Shown: piece by piece, positions 1-7,202 of the stretch | Layout of the letters: each line of letters starts with the position of its first letter | Numbering within the stretch: the stretch's first letter is position 1 | Source of the DNA: JACCUZ01 sp038246575 | GTDB lineage: Bacteria; Actinomycetota; Actinomycetes; JACCUZ01 | Reading direction: 5' to 3' | Length of the DNA: 10,849 nucleotides | NCBI GenBank assembly: GCA_038246575.1 | Contig: JBBRVU010000147.1 | Span: 1 to 10,849 of the forward strand | The notes under the pieces: model-generated | Seen by the model: the letters and a program-made list of their open reading frames with translations, nothing else | Databases searched by the model: none | What the model was told of the DNA's origin: nothing | Translations under genes and position numbers: made by a program

Positions 1-30
1 ATCCGGTCGCTGAGTGGGCAAGGGCTTCCC

Positions 31-1398
31 ATGCCTTCCGTCGCGATAGCTGTCCTCACCCGGGACCTGCGCATCCACGACAACCCGGTGCTGGCCGCGG
101 CAGCCTCGGACGCCCAGTCCGTGGTGCCCGTGTTCGTCCTGGACGACGCGATCCTGCGCTCCGCCTACAACCGGGCCAACCGTGCGCAGTTCCTCGCCGA
201 CTGTCTGCGCGACCTGGACGAGTCGTTGGCTGCCCGAGGCGCGGGGCTTGTGGTGCGCCGTGGCGACTGGGCCACCGAGGTGGCTCGGCTGGCGGACGAG
301 ACACGGGCAACGGTGGTTCATGTCGCCCGGGACGTCAGCGGCTACTCGGCTCGCCGACTCACGACCCTGCGTGACCAGCTCGGCGATGAGGTCCGCCTCG
401 AGGTGCACGATGATGCCCTGCTCGTGGTCCCGCCGGGCGAGGTGGCGGCGGCAGGCAAGGACCACATGTCGGTGTTCACGCCGTACTTCCGCAAGTGGGA
501 GAGGCAGGGCATGCGCGGGCTGGCGCCGACGCCGCGGGCACTGGCGATGCCACGCGTACGCAAGGGCCGGGTTCCCTCGCCCTCCGACATCGCGGTCGGC
601 GCGCCGTCCCCAGAGCTGTCTGCTGGTGGGGAGACCGAAGGCAGGCGCCGGATGTCGAGCTGGCTGCGTAGCGGCCTCGAGCACTACACCGACGACCACG
701 ACGCCCTGGGCAACGACAACACCTCGCGGCTCTCGCCGTACCTGCACTTCGGCTGCGTGTCCCCGGTCGAGCTGGTGCACAGGGCGCGAGAGCACCCCGG
801 AGCGGCAGCCGACGCCTTCGTCCGCCAGGTGGCGTGGCGCGACTTCCACCACCAGGTGCTGGCGGCGCGTCCTGAGGCGACGACCCAGGACTACCGGCCG
901 CGTGGTGACCGGTGGCACCGCAGTGCGCCGGAGCTGGCCGCCTGGAAGGAGGGGCGCACGGGCTATCCCGTGGTGGACGCGGGGATGCGCCAGCTGCTGC
1001 GCGAGGGCTGGATGCACAACCGCGCACGGCTAATCGTCGGCCACTTCCTGTGCAAGACGCTCTACATCGACTGGCGCGAGGGTGCCGCGCACTTCGTCGA
1101 CCTGCTCCTGGATGCCGACGTCGCGAACAACACGATGAACTGGCAGTGGGTGGCGGGCACGGGCACCGACTCGCGATTCAACCGCACGTACAACATGGTG
1201 CTGCAGGCGCGGCGGCACGACCCGCGCGGCGCCTACGTCCGGCGCTACGTCGAGGAGCTCGCCGACGTCGACGACGCGTACGTCCACGAGCCGTGGCTGC
1301 TGCCCGAGGACGACTTCAACGCGCTGGGCTACCCGAGGCCGATGGTGGACCAGGACGAGGCCAAGGACCGGCTGCGCGCCGGGCGCCATCTGGCCTGA
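31..1398 (+). CDS. phrB: Class I deoxyribodipyrimidine (CPD) photolyase, FAD-dependent
   Basis: This cytosolic flavoprotein should split UV-induced cyclobutane pyrimidine dimers using blue light. The 455-residue length is usual for class I photolyases. Residues 1-130 form the N-terminal antenna domain, opening with TRDLRIHDNP. The C-terminal FAD domain carries TSRLSPYLHFG (231-241), WRDFHH (269-274), GYPVVDAGMRQL (311-322), GWMHNRARL (326-334) and NWQWVAGTGTDS (370-381). By spacing to the E. coli enzyme, the electron-transfer tryptophan triad is W295, W348 and W371, and the Asn near FAD N5 is N367, so the enzyme looks active. The antenna cofactor cannot be told from sequence. ATG 31 starts the conserved N-terminus and has a weak AAGG upstream, although the frame is open to the window edge. 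It converges on the SDR gene with a 23-base gap. A cryptochrome-like role is possible but less likely. Confidence 0.95.
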   Translation: MPSVAIAVLTRDLRIHDNPVLAAAASDAQSVVPVFVLDDAILRSAYNRANRAQFLADCLRDLDESLAARGAGLVVRRGDWATEVARLADETRATVVHVARDVSGYSARRLTTLRDQLGDEVRLEVHDDALLVVPPGEVAAAGKDHMSVFTPYFRKWERQGMRGLAPTPRALAMPRVRKGRVPSPSDIAVGAPSPELSAGGETEGRRRMSSWLRSGLEHYTDDHDALGNDNTSRLSPYLHFGCVSPVELVHRAREHPGAAADAFVRQVAWRDFHHQVLAARPEATTQDYRPRGDRWHRSAPELAAWKEGRTGYPVVDAGMRQLLREGWMHNRARLIVGHFLCKTLYIDWREGAAHFVDLLLDADVANNTMNWQWVAGTGTDSRFNRTYNMVLQARRHDPRGAYVRRYVEELADVDDAYVHEPWLLPEDDFNALGYPRPMVDQDEAKDRLRAGRHLA

Positions 1399-1410
1399 GT
1401 CGACGTCGAC
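1399..1410. repeat. 12-base perfect palindrome in the convergent gap
   Basis: GTCGACGTCGAC begins one base after the photolyase stop, inside the 23-base gap before the converging SDR gene. It is a perfect palindrome made of two GTCGAC units. There is no T-run on either strand, so it is not a standard intrinsic terminator. It may be only a chance product of GC-rich sequence. Confidence 0.35.
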
Positions 1411-1421
1411 CGAGGCAGCGA

Positions 1422-2921
1422 TCAGCCAGCTGGTCGCTGCACCGTTCCGTCGCGCTCGAGGGCCTCCGCTGCCTTGCTGATGTTGGCCGCCATGCCGCCG
1501 AAGACGATGCCGTGGAAGGGGGCGACCGACCACCAGTACAGGTGACCGAAAAGACCCCGAGGGTGGAACAGGGCGCGCTGCTGGTAGGTCGAGCGGCCGG
1601 AGCCGGCGTCGTCGGCGGTGACCCGCAGCTCGAGCCAGGCCAGCCCGGGCAGGCGCATCTCGGCCCGCAGCCGCAGCAGGGAACCGACGTCTCGCTCCTC
1701 GACCCGCCAGAAGTCGATGGTCTCCCCGACGAAGACGCGCTGGGCATCACGTCGGCCGCGGCGCAGGCCGACGCCTCCGATCAGCCGGTCGGCGATGCCC
1801 CGGACCCGCCAGGCCATCGGGAACGAGTACCAGCCGTGCTCGCCGCCGATGCCCTCGATGACCTGCCACAGGGCTGCCAGCGAGGCGTGCACGGGCCGCG
1901 TCCGCTCGTCGACGTAGAGGCTGCCGCCGGCCCAGTCCGGGTCAGTGGGCAGGGGGTCGCTCGGTGCGCCCGGGACGGAGGCGGAGGACCAGCGGGTGAC
2001 GACGTCGGCGTCCTGGATGCGCTTGAGCGCCAGCTCGACCGAGTCGTCGAAGCCGAGCAGCCCCTCGGGCGGATCGGGCACGTAAGTTGCGATGTCGTGC
2101 TCCTTCGCGACCACCTCGTGACGCAGCGACTCGACGAGAGGTTTTGCGATCGTGCTGGGGACCGGGGTGATGACCCCTACCCAGTGTGCCGACAGGGTCG
2201 GGGTGAGCACCGGCACGGGGACGATGATGCGCTTGCGGAGCCCGGCGCCCTTGGCATAGCGCTGCATCATGTCCCGGTAGGTGAGCACGTCAGGTCCGCC
2301 GAGGTCGAAGGAGCGGTTCACCTCGGGAGGCAGCTCAGCACAGCCGACCAGGTAGCGCAGGACGTCGCGGATGGCGATCGGTTGGATCCGCGACTCGACC
2401 CAGCTGGGCGTGATCATCGCCGGTAGACGTTCGGTGAGGTAACGCAGCATCTCGAAGGACGCTGAGCCCGATCCGATGATGACCGCGGCCCGCAGCACCA
2501 CGGTCGGCACGCCGCAGGTCAGGAGACTCTCGCCGACCTCCAGCCGGGAGCGCAGGTGTGGGGACAGCTCCTCGCCCTCGGGGGCGAGCCCGCCCAGGTA
2601 GACCAGCCGGTCGACGCCAGCGTCGCTGGCGGCCGTCCCGAAGGTGCGCGCGTTGTCGCGATCGGTCTGCTCGAAGCCGCTCGTTCCGAGGGCATGAATC
2701 AGGTAGTAGGCGGCGTCGACGCCGCGCAGTGCCTCGGCGAGGGAGGCCGGGTCAGAGGCATCGGCCTGGACCGTCTCGACCTGCCCCGCCCAGGGCCGGT
2801 CGCGCAGCACCTGCGGATGACGCGCCATCACCCGGACCGTGTAGCCGGCGTCGAGCAGCTCGGGGACGAGCCGGCCACCGATGTAGCCGGACGCCCCGGT
2901 GACGAGACAGCGCCGGCTCAA
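1422..2921 (-). CDS. YbjT-like SDR: NAD(P)-binding Rossmann domain plus DUF2867 domain
   Basis: The predicted 499-residue cytosolic protein has an atypical extended SDR/NmrA-type Rossmann domain and a C-terminal DUF2867 domain. The dinucleotide-binding motif TGASGYIGG is at residues 8-16, RVMARHP (30-36) follows the second strand, ADASD (53-57) the third, and YLGGLAPEG (108-116) the fourth. DUF2867 spans about 340-485 and includes GETIDFWRVEE (399-409) and RLPGLAWLELRV (423-434). The family is known (COG0702, YbjT) but has no settled substrate. I chose TTG at 2921 because it starts five codons before the motif and its TTGA overlaps the qcrB TGA stop, a classic coupled junction. The frame stays open far upstream, but that part is antisense-like noise within qcrB. 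Being last in the bc1 operon suggests a link to respiration or quinone/redox metabolism; that is inference. Confidence 0.85.
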   Translation of the reverse strand: MSRRCLVTGASGYIGGRLVPELLDAGYTVRVMARHPQVLRDRPWAGQVETVQADASDPASLAEALRGVDAAYYLIHALGTSGFEQTDRDNARTFGTAASDAGVDRLVYLGGLAPEGEELSPHLRSRLEVGESLLTCGVPTVVLRAAVIIGSGSASFEMLRYLTERLPAMITPSWVESRIQPIAIRDVLRYLVGCAELPPEVNRSFDLGGPDVLTYRDMMQRYAKGAGLRKRIIVPVPVLTPTLSAHWVGVITPVPSTIAKPLVESLRHEVVAKEHDIATYVPDPPEGLLGFDDSVELALKRIQDADVVTRWSSASVPGAPSDPLPTDPDWAGGSLYVDERTRPVHASLAALWQVIEGIGGEHGWYSFPMAWRVRGIADRLIGGVGLRRGRRDAQRVFVGETIDFWRVEERDVGSLLRLRAEMRLPGLAWLELRVTADDAGSGRSTYQQRALFHPRGLFGHLYWWSVAPFHGIVFGGMAANISKAAEALERDGTVQRPAG

Positions 2922-4516
2922 TGGTGTCCGCTGGCCTCGAGCTCGTGGACCTCGGCCGGCGTCGGGGACTCGACCCGGTCCTCGAAGTAGAACCGCGACA
3001 CGCGCGCCCTGGCCTTGGCGGCGAGCAACCTGCGACGTGGCACACCGTTGGCGTCGGTGGCCGGCCCGACCTGCGCCGGCTGGTGCACCTGGTGCTGGGT
3101 CAGCTCCCACTTGCGCGCTTCCGAGATCGGCTCGTGCACCTCGACCATCTCGCCGTGCGCCAGGCGCACGATGCGTCCGGTCTCGCGACCGTGCAGGACG
3201 AGGTCGCGGTCGCGGCGCTGCAGTCCCAGACAGATCCGCTTCGTGACGATGTAGGCGAGCGGCGGGACAGTGAAGATGAGCACCCGGAACACGTAGGTGA
3301 TCGCGTTGATCGACAGGTCGAAGGTCACACCCAGGACGTCGTTGGCTCCGGCGGCCAGCAGCAGCACCCAGGTGGTGAGGGCCATCACGCCCAGGCCGGT
3401 GCGGGTCGGCACGTTGCGGGGGCGGTCCAGCAGGTGGTGCTCGGAGTTGTCGCCGGTCACCCATCGTTCCAGGAACGGGTAGATCGCCATCGGCACGAAC
3501 AGCAATCCGGGGATGATGAGGGACGGCACGAGCACGCTCATCGGGAGGCTGAACCCGAACGCGGTGATCTCCCACCCGGGGAACAGCCGCAAGGAGCCCT
3601 CGAGGAAGCCCATGTACCAGTCCGGCTGCGAGCCTGCGGAGATCTCGGCCGGACTGTAGGGCCCGAACAACCAGACCGGGTTGATCGTCGCGAAGGCCGA
3701 CAGCAGCGTCGTGACGCCGAAGGTGATGAAGAAGAAGCCGCCCGCCTTGGCCGTGTAGACCGGGAAGAACGGGTAGCCGACGACGTTCTTGTCGGTCCGT
3801 CCGGGCAACGGGTACTGGGTGTGCTTCTGGTACCAGACCAGCATCAGGTGGACCGTGATCAGGGCGAGGAAGATGCCCGGCAGCAGCAGGATGTGCAACG
3901 TGAAGAGCCGCGGGATGATGTCCTCGCCGGGGAACTCCCCGCCGAAGAGGAAGAACGACAGGTACGACCCGACGACGGGGATGGAGAGCAGGACGCCCTC
4001 GGTGATGCGCAGCCCTGTGCCCGAGAGCAGGTCGTCCGGCAGCGAGTAGCCGAACAGGCCCTCGAGGAAGCTCAGCGTCAGCAGCAGGAAGCCGATTATC
4101 CAGTTGGTCTCGCGCGGCTTGCGGAACGCACCGGTGAAGAACACTCGGGCCATGTGCGCGATCATCGCGGCCACGAAGATCAGCGCCGCCCAGTGATGGA
4201 TCTGGCGCATGATCAGGCCGCCGCGGACGTCGAACGAGATCCGCAGCGTCGACGCGTAGGCCTCGGACATCTCCAGGCCCTTGAGCGGCACATACGAGCC
4301 GTCGTAGATGACCAGGCCCTGACTCGGCTTGAACCAGAGGGTGAGGAACGTGCCGGTCAGCAGCAGGATGATGAAGCTGTAGAGCGCGATCTCGCCGAGC
4401 ATGAATGACCAGTGGTCCGGAAAGATCTTGCGCGCGCTGCGGGTGACGAAGTTGGCCGCGCCCAAGCGCTCGTCGGCCTCGTTGGCGGCCTTGGCGGCCT
4501 GCTGTTCCAGCGCCAT
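2918..4516 (-). CDS. qcrB: Cytochrome bc1 complex cytochrome b subunit (menaquinol oxidising)
   Basis: This integral membrane di-heme subunit carries the Qo and Qi sites of complex III. It has 532 residues with about eight or nine hydrophobic helices between residues 40 and 425. Heme ligands are H107/H121 in the second helix and H208/H223 in the fourth. The second pair has 14 intervening residues, as in cytochrome b6, against 13 in mitochondrial cytochrome b. The Qo motif is PDWY (298-301), the actinobacterial version of PEWY. A hydrophilic tail of about 105 residues (428-532), rich in charged residues, follows the last helix and is typical of actinobacterial QcrB. ATG 4516 lies 6 bases after the qcrA stop with GAGGG 9 bases upstream. 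The TGA stop overlaps the TTG start of the SDR gene. It should work with QcrA and QcrC, and associate with the aa3 oxidase in a supercomplex. Confidence 0.98.
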   Translation of the reverse strand: MALEQQAAKAANEADERLGAANFVTRSARKIFPDHWSFMLGEIALYSFIILLLTGTFLTLWFKPSQGLVIYDGSYVPLKGLEMSEAYASTLRISFDVRGGLIMRQIHHWAALIFVAAMIAHMARVFFTGAFRKPRETNWIIGFLLLTLSFLEGLFGYSLPDDLLSGTGLRITEGVLLSIPVVGSYLSFFLFGGEFPGEDIIPRLFTLHILLLPGIFLALITVHLMLVWYQKHTQYPLPGRTDKNVVGYPFFPVYTAKAGGFFFITFGVTTLLSAFATINPVWLFGPYSPAEISAGSQPDWYMGFLEGSLRLFPGWEITAFGFSLPMSVLVPSLIIPGLLFVPMAIYPFLERWVTGDNSEHHLLDRPRNVPTRTGLGVMALTTWVLLLAAGANDVLGVTFDLSINAITYVFRVLIFTVPPLAYIVTKRICLGLQRRDRDLVLHGRETGRIVRLAHGEMVEVHEPISEARKWELTQHQVHQPAQVGPATDANGVPRRRLLAAKARARVSRFYFEDRVESPTPAEVHELEASGHH

Positions 4517-4520
4517 TGCG

Positions 4521-4530
4521 TCCTACCCTC
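4521..4530 (-). promoter_or_regulatory. Ribosome binding site of qcrB
   Basis: On the minus strand this reads GAGGGTAGGA and contains the qcrA stop codon TAG. GAGGG lies 9 bases before the qcrB ATG. This is the only junction in the five-gene operon without a stop/start overlap, and it has its own strong Shine-Dalgarno, so qcrB can be initiated independently as well as by reinitiation. Confidence 0.7.
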
Positions 4531-5680
4531 GTTCCCAGTAGCTCGGACCGACTGGTTCCTGGTAGCCCTCACGGGCGATCAGGTAGCCCTCGGAGTCCAC
4601 GTCCAGCGGCAGCTGCGGCAGCGGCCGGGCCGCCGGGCCGAAGATCACCTGGCAGTCACGCGTGACGTCGAACGTGGACTGGTGGCAGGGGCAGAGCAGG
4701 TGGTTGGTCTGCTGCTCGTACAACCCCACGGGGCAGCCCAGGTGAGTGCAGATCTTGCTGTACGCGACGATGCCGTCGACGGCCCACTCGCGTTCCTTGG
4801 GGTCCTTGATCTCGTCGGGCTCCAGCCGGATCACGAGGGTCGTCGCCTTGGCGCGCTCGTCGAGGGGGTGTGTCAACTCGTCGATGCCCTCGGGCTGCAC
4901 GTGCAGCACCGAGCCGATCGAGACGTCGGCGGCCTTGATCGGCCGGCCGGTCGGGTCGGTGACCAGCCGCCGCCCGGGCTTCCACGCGGTCTCGGCCAGC
5001 TTGTTGCCGGGCAGCGGACCGAGGTCGCGCAACGGCACGATCGCGAGCAGGGGGAGGGGGGCCATCGCCCCGAGCAGGCTGTTGCGGATCAGCTTGCGTC
5101 GGCCGAGCCCGGCGCCCGCCGCGCCTTCCTTGAGCACGGACACAGCCTCGGCGCGGTCCTCGTCGCTGGAGCGCATCGGTTTGCGCACCGACTCGACCTC
5201 GTCGTCGGGCATCAGGGTCTTGGCCCAGTGGATGGCGCCTGCGCCGATGCAGAACAGGGCGAAGCCGAGGCCGAAGCCGAGCAGCTTGGTCGACAGACCG
5301 ACCTGGGAGAGCAGGTTGTCGCCCTCGCTGCCGTCGGGGCGGACCACGAAGAAGCCCACGATGAAGATCAGGGTGCCAACGGTCGAGAGGGCGAAAAGGG
5401 TGGCGACCTCACGCTCGCGCCGTTTGGCGGCCTTGGGGTCGACGTCCGAACGGCGGTAGACGTGCGCGGGGACCCCGGGGTTGGCGAAGCGCCGCTCGAT
5501 CTCGCCACCGGTGTGCTCACCGGTGGTGTTGACGGCGTGCGTGCCCTCTAGCTCGGCGTTGGACGAGTCGCTGGCACTCACCTGGGGGACCTCCACATCT
5601 GCGCTTCCTGACTGGGCCTGGCCGTGGATGCGCCCGTCGTCGGCGCTGGCGCCCGGGCCGGTGTGTCGTTGGTCACTCAT
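4523..5680 (-). CDS. qcrA: Cytochrome bc1 complex Rieske iron-sulfur subunit, three-helix actinobacterial type
   Basis: The 385-residue membrane protein carries the Rieske [2Fe-2S] cluster that takes electrons from menaquinol and passes them to QcrC. Cluster ligands are C311/H313 (CTHLGC) and C330/H333 (CPCHQS), with C316 and C332 forming the disulfide. Residues 1-90 are hydrophilic and low in complexity. Three hydrophobic helices follow, at about 92-113, 132-152 and 200-218. The third is preceded by the twin-arginine stretch GRRKLIR (193-199), fitting the known Sec-then-Tat insertion of actinobacterial Rieske proteins. ATG 5680 was chosen because ATGA overlaps the qcrC stop and GGGGGCAAAGG lies just upstream. 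The frame runs further upstream into qcrC, but without homology. The final stretch (371-385) ends 6 bases before qcrB. Confidence 0.97.
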   Translation of the reverse strand: MSDQRHTGPGASADDGRIHGQAQSGSADVEVPQVSASDSSNAELEGTHAVNTTGEHTGGEIERRFANPGVPAHVYRRSDVDPKAAKRREREVATLFALSTVGTLIFIVGFFVVRPDGSEGDNLLSQVGLSTKLLGFGLGFALFCIGAGAIHWAKTLMPDDEVESVRKPMRSSDEDRAEAVSVLKEGAAGAGLGRRKLIRNSLLGAMAPLPLLAIVPLRDLGPLPGNKLAETAWKPGRRLVTDPTGRPIKAADVSIGSVLHVQPEGIDELTHPLDERAKATTLVIRLEPDEIKDPKEREWAVDGIVAYSKICTHLGCPVGLYEQQTNHLLCPCHQSTFDVTRDCQVIFGPAARPLPQLPLDVDSEGYLIAREGYQEPVGPSYWERG

Positions 5681-6513
5681 CGCGCCTTTGCCCCCAACCA
5701 CACGGCGCAGCCGATGAGCGCGCCGAGCCCGACGATCCAGCTGACCGCACCCTCGGAGACCGGGCCTACCCGGCCGAGCTGTGCGCCCCCGGGCGCGGGC
5801 TGGCTGGTGTTCGCCTGCAGGAAAGCGATGATGTCCTGCTTGTCCTGTTCGGTGATGTTCTTGTCGTTGAAGACCGGCATCGACTGCGGCCCGGTCAGCA
5901 TCGCTTCGTAGATGTGCTTCGCAGTGACCCCGCGCAGGTTCGGCGCGTACTTGCCGTTGGTGAGCGCTCCACCGGAGCCGGCGTAGTTGTGGCACATCGC
6001 GCAGTTGGTGCGGTAGATCGAGCCACCCTGGGCCGCATCGGCGCCCGAGACGTCGAGCTGCGCGTCGCTGGGGACGGCCGGGCCGGGACCGAGGCTCGCG
6101 ATGTAGGCGCCCATCGCGGCGATCTGCTTGGCGCTGAACTGCACCGGCTTCTTCATGACCTGGGCGCCGAGCTCGGCGGCAGGCATCCGGCCGGTGCCGA
6201 CCTGGAAGTCGACCGACGCTGCTCCGACGCCGATCAGCGACGGCCCGTCGGTGGATCCCCCGGCATTGAGTCCGTGGCAGGTGGCGCAGTTGCGCAGGAA
6301 CAGCTGCCGGCCCTGGTCCACGGTCTGGGTCGAGGTGCCGGTTGCTGCCTGGGCCGGACCGGTGGGAGCCAGCGTGGCGTATGCCCCGCCGGTGCCGGCC
6401 AGGGCCGCGAGCAGCAGGACAAGGGGAGCCAGGCGATGCCGCCTGCGCCGGCTGAGCCAGGCGAGGGGGCCGGTCCGGCGGGGGGCGCTCGGTTGCGTCA
6501 CGGAGTCGCTCAC
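5677..6513 (-). CDS. qcrC: Cytochrome bc1 complex di-heme cytochrome c subunit
   Basis: The 278-residue protein is a membrane-anchored di-heme cytochrome c that replaces both cytochrome c1 and soluble cytochrome c in actinobacteria, carrying electrons from the Rieske protein to cytochrome oxidase. An arginine-rich N-terminus (22-27) precedes a signal-anchor helix (about 29-48). The heme motifs are CATCH (76-80) and CAMCH (171-175). Probable axial methionines are M110 (GRMP) and M212 (SMPVF), one per heme domain. A C-terminal helix (about 254-275) anchors the protein. Start is GTG 6513, whose GTGA overlaps the ctaE stop. There is no Shine-Dalgarno upstream, so translational coupling to ctaE is likely. 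It overlaps qcrA by ATGA. The family and role are clear from the two CxxCH sites plus neighbours. Confidence 0.97.
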   Translation of the reverse strand: MSDSVTQPSAPRRTGPLAWLSRRRRHRLAPLVLLLAALAGTGGAYATLAPTGPAQAATGTSTQTVDQGRQLFLRNCATCHGLNAGGSTDGPSLIGVGAASVDFQVGTGRMPAAELGAQVMKKPVQFSAKQIAAMGAYIASLGPGPAVPSDAQLDVSGADAAQGGSIYRTNCAMCHNYAGSGGALTNGKYAPNLRGVTAKHIYEAMLTGPQSMPVFNDKNITEQDKQDIIAFLQANTSQPAPGGAQLGRVGPVSEGAVSWIVGLGALIGCAVWLGAKAR

Positions 6514-7118
6514 TTGATCAGGTAGATGGTTGCGAACAGGCCGATCCAGACGACGTCGACGAAGTGCCAGTAGTACGACACGACGATGGCGGTCGTCGCC
6601 TGCCCGTGGGTGAATCTCTTGGCGCTGAAGGTGCGTCCGAGCACGAGCAGGAAGGCGATGAGGCCACCGGTGACGTGCAGGCCGTGGAAGCCGGTGGTCA
6701 GGTAGAAGATCGAGCCGTAGGCGTTGGAGGACAGCGTCAGCCCCTCCTCGGAGACCAGCGAGGCGTACTCGTACACCTGGCCGCCGATGAAGAACGCGCC
6801 CATCATGAAGGTGATGGTGAACCAGGACCGCAGCCGGACGACGTCGCCTTTCTCAGCGGCGAAGACGCCCAGCTGGCAGGTGACCGAGGAGAGCACCAGG
6901 ACCGTGGTGTTCACCGTGGAGAACGGGATGTTGAGCAGCTCCGGCTCGGTGGCCCACAGCTCGGGGCTGACCGAGCGGATCGTGAAGTACATCGCGAACA
7001 GCGCCGCGAAGAACATCAGCTCGGAGGACAGCCACACGATGGTGCCTACCGAGGTGGTGTCCGGCCGGCTGGCCGGCAGGTGAGACCGGGCCTGCTGCTG
7101 CGCTGATGCTGTCGCCAC
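6510..7118 (-). CDS. ctaE: Cytochrome c oxidase subunit III (aa3-type)
   Basis: This is a 202-residue integral membrane subunit of the aa3 terminal oxidase, with about five helices (roughly 25-47, 66-87, 98-118, 137-161, 179-200), the short bacterial form. Family hallmarks are WLSSELMFF (29-37, including the conserved Glu 33), TTGFHGLHVTGG (141-152) and YYWHFVDVVW (182-191). Subunit III supports stability and proton uptake of the oxidase; subunits I and II (ctaD, ctaC) are not in the window. GTG 7118 gives an N-terminus of 22 residues before SVGTIVW, close to the mycobacterial length as I recall it. No usable Shine-Dalgarno precedes it; instead an AATAAT lies exactly 6 bases upstream, suggesting a leaderless mRNA. 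It is the first gene of the operon and overlaps qcrC by GTGA. Confidence 0.96.
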   Translation of the reverse strand: MATASAQQQARSHLPASRPDTTSVGTIVWLSSELMFFAALFAMYFTIRSVSPELWATEPELLNIPFSTVNTTVLVLSSVTCQLGVFAAEKGDVVRLRSWFTITFMMGAFFIGGQVYEYASLVSEEGLTLSSNAYGSIFYLTTGFHGLHVTGGLIAFLLVLGRTFSAKRFTHGQATTAIVVSYYWHFVDVVWIGLFATIYLIK

Positions 7119-7124
7119 AGCCGC

Positions 7125-7153
7125 ATTATTGCTGCCTTCGCCCGGGCTGGCAC
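7125..7153 (-). promoter_or_regulatory. Candidate promoter of the ctaE-qcrCAB operon
   Basis: Read on the minus strand, GTGCCA (7153-7148, four of six matches to TTGACA) is followed after 17 bases by AATAAT (7130-7125, five of six matches to TATAAT). Six bases then separate it from the ctaE GTG, so the predicted transcript begins at or next to the start codon. AATAAT is an unusually AT-rich island in this GC-rich gap. Confidence 0.5.
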
Positions 7154-7176
7154 CCCCGACCCCCCGACGGAGCCAC

Positions 7177-7190
7177 CGACCTTTCGGTCG
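7177..7190. repeat. Inverted repeat in the ctaE/ctaG divergent region (possible operator)
   Basis: CGACC-TTTC-GGTCG is a perfect 5-base inverted repeat with a 4-base centre. It abuts the candidate ctaG -10 box (7191-7196) and so would lie between -10 and -35. That position suits a regulator site, but the repeat is short and no matching regulator is identified. The C-rich strand to its left (7151-7165) gives G-runs on the minus strand. Confidence 0.3.
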
Positions 7191-7196
7191 TACGCT
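7191..7196 (+). promoter_or_regulatory. Candidate -10 box of ctaG (leaderless)
   Basis: TACGCT fits the actinobacterial TANNNT -10 pattern and lies 6 bases before GTG 7203. No convincing -35 is present 16-18 bases upstream. GGGAG directly before the GTG is too close to act as its Shine-Dalgarno. Confidence 0.4.
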
Positions 7197-7202
7197 CGGG
7201 AG

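Noticed and set aside
912..2426. Long open frame on the + strand across the end of the photolyase gene and the SDR gene
   Set aside because: Arg/Ala/Gly/Pro-rich translation without recognisable motifs, antisense or out of frame to two genes with clear domains; long spurious frames are expected at this GC content.
2922..3575. Upstream extension of the SDR frame over qcrB
   Set aside because: The extension is Pro/Arg-rich out-of-frame sequence; the Rossmann motif begins right after TTG 2921, which overlaps the qcrB stop.
2921..4408. 495-codon open frame on the + strand opposite qcrB
   Set aside because: Its translation is low in hydrophobic residues and full of charged/Gln/Gly residues, as expected for a shadow of a membrane-protein gene; QcrB motifs on the other strand are decisive.
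5049..5063. G-rich tract that might be a slippery or quadruplex site
   Set aside because: Only two long G-runs, and they lie in qcrA where they encode the Pro/Leu/Ala part of the third helix.
4412..5551. 379-codon open frame on the + strand opposite qcrA
   Set aside because: No family motif; the other strand has intact Rieske ligands and coupled start/stop junctions.
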